Shown: positions 63,341 through 64,000 of the stretch, in pieces | Layout of the letters: every line of letters starts with the position of its first letter | Numbering within the stretch: position 1 is the first letter of the stretch | Assembly (NCBI GenBank): GCA_028280615.1 | Contig: JANQLK010000007.1 | Span: forward strand, 1-64,000 | Direction of reading: 5' to 3' | Origin: Woeseiaceae bacterium | GTDB lineage: Bacteria > Pseudomonadota > Gammaproteobacteria > Steroidobacterales > Woeseiaceae | Length of the DNA: 64,000 bases | Notes under the pieces: model-generated | Seen by the model: only the letters and a program-made list of their open reading frames with translations | Told to the model about the DNA's origin: nothing | The model's database searches: none | Made by a program: the position numbers and the translations under genes

Positions 63341-63919
63341 ATGGCCAAGCTTTACTTTTACTACTCGTCGATGAACGCGGGCAAATCGACGGCGCTCCTG
63401 CAGTCCAGCTACAACTACAAGGAGCGCGGCATGAACACGCTCGTGCTCGCGCCGGAACTGGACGATCGCTACGGCGCCGGCCGCGTCACCTCGCGCATCG
63501 GTCTCGAGGCCGAGGCGCACGCGTTCTCGACCGATGACAACCTGCACGACATCGTTGCCGCGGTCCTCGAGGAGACCCCGCTGCACTGCGTGCTGATCGA
63601 CGAGGCGCAGTTCCTGACCCGCGAGCAGGTCTTCGAGCTCGGCGAGGTCACGGACGGGCTGAACGTCCCCGTGCTCGCCTACGGTCTGCGCACGGACTTT
63701 CGCGGCGAGCCGTTCGAGGGCAGCAAGTACCTGCTGGCGTGGTCGGACAACCTAAAGGAGCTCAAGGCCATATGTCACTGCGGCTCGAAGGCGACGATGG
63801 TGCTGCGCCTCGACGAACACGGCAACGCCGTTCAGGAAGGCTCGCAGATCGAGATCGGCGGAAACGATCGCTACGTGTCAATGTGCCGGCGGCATTTCCG
63901 CGAGCGCTTTTACGGCTGA
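63341..63919 (+). CDS. tdk: Thymidine kinase
   Basis: Salvage enzyme phosphorylating thymidine, 192 residues, type II thymidine kinase as in E. coli. P-loop SSMNAGKST (Lys15), the DEAQF motif (Walker B), the lid/zinc site [12 protein letters not shown] with a partner Cys in MCRRHF near the C-terminus, and the thymidine-binding [10 protein letters not shown] region are all present. The start ATG at 63341 is fixed by the conserved [14 protein letters not shown]. Confidence 0.96.
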   Translation: MAKLYFYYSSMNAGKSTALLQSSYNYKERGMNTLVLAPELDDRYGAGRVTSRIGLEAEAHAFSTDDNLHDIVAAVLEETPLHCVLIDEAQFLTREQVFELGEVTDGLNVPVLAYGLRTDFRGEPFEGSKYLLAWSDNLKELKAICHCGSKATMVLRLDEHGNAVQEGSQIEIGGNDRYVSMCRRHFRERFYG

Positions 63920-63966
63920 TCGCAACGCGAGTTGCGGCACGGCCGCGAATCTGTGAAGTATGCGGG

Positions 63967-64000
63967 CTATCCGCCCAGCGTCGGCAGGTTCTCGGACTGC
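63967..64000 (-). CDS. Possible C-terminal end of a gene continuing past the window
   Basis: On the minus strand the last bases can be read as QSENLPTLGG followed by TAG. If real, this gene would converge with tdk, 47 bp apart. Only ten codons are visible, so no product is proposed and another frame could be the true one. Confidence 0.25.
   Translation of the reverse strand, partial: QSENLPTLGG

Overview
The window looks like a GC-rich gammaproteobacterial chromosome, probably from a free-living, possibly marine or sediment lineage. The basis is the set and order of core genes: uvrC-pgsA followed by tRNA-Gly(GCC), tRNA-Cys(GCA) and tRNA-Leu(UAA), an LpxA family gene, a PhoP/PhoQ-like pair, two PEP-CTERM proteins and CadC-type winged-helix/TPR regulators. 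Genus-level placement is not possible from sequence alone; Woeseiales/Chromatiales-like is only a guess.

Layout. 1-9.7 kb: housekeeping genes (two NUDIX enzymes, purB, fumC, mazG), a glycine-zipper envelope protein and a PepSY-like/PhoP/PhoQ-like cluster. 8.9-17 kb: slipin/NfeD membrane pair, a one-domain asparaginase with an M29-like protein, an outer-membrane barrel, and a lysine catabolism pair (lysine 6-dehydrogenase-like plus aminoadipate semialdehyde dehydrogenase). 17-26.5 kb: class II DAHP synthase with an attenuator-like leader, a Tat-exported IorAB-type molybdoenzyme, rluE, icd, a family 5 uracil-DNA glycosylase, uvrC and pgsA.

26.5-48 kb is the accessory heart of the window. A 167-bp palindromic repeat is followed by a TPR regulator and a methanethiol methyltransferase (mddA). 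After tRNA-Gly come three unknown 2-TM membrane proteins and a lysine-rich histone-like protein. Then a 2779-residue secreted protein with an N-terminal dockerin-like pair of Ca loops stands next to a PEP-CTERM protein with a cohesin-like domain. This pair is the best candidate for an undescribed system: a non-cellulosomal surface complex in which a PEP-CTERM-sorted cohesin could hold a giant multi-Ig adhesin.

48-52.3 kb holds tRNA-Cys, a lipid A-like gene set (LpxH-like phosphoesterase, GnnA-like oxidoreductase, LpxA family protein, DUF374 acyltransferase), a MOSC protein and tRNA-Leu. 52.3-56.5 kb is a small integrated element in tRNA-Leu, bounded by 55-bp direct repeats and carrying a frameshifted integrase, a short recombinase and a methyltransferase. 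A further partial att-like copy at 58.9 kb suggests a second, tandem insertion with an AraC regulator and an MDR oxidoreductase. 59-64 kb contains a VOC protein, small exported proteins, a second PEP-CTERM protein and tdk.

The three tRNA genes keep the order known from the E. coli glyW-cysT-leuZ operon downstream of pgsA, but are now separated by about 18 and 4 kb. The simplest reading is that much of the accessory DNA was inserted into one ancestral tRNA operon.
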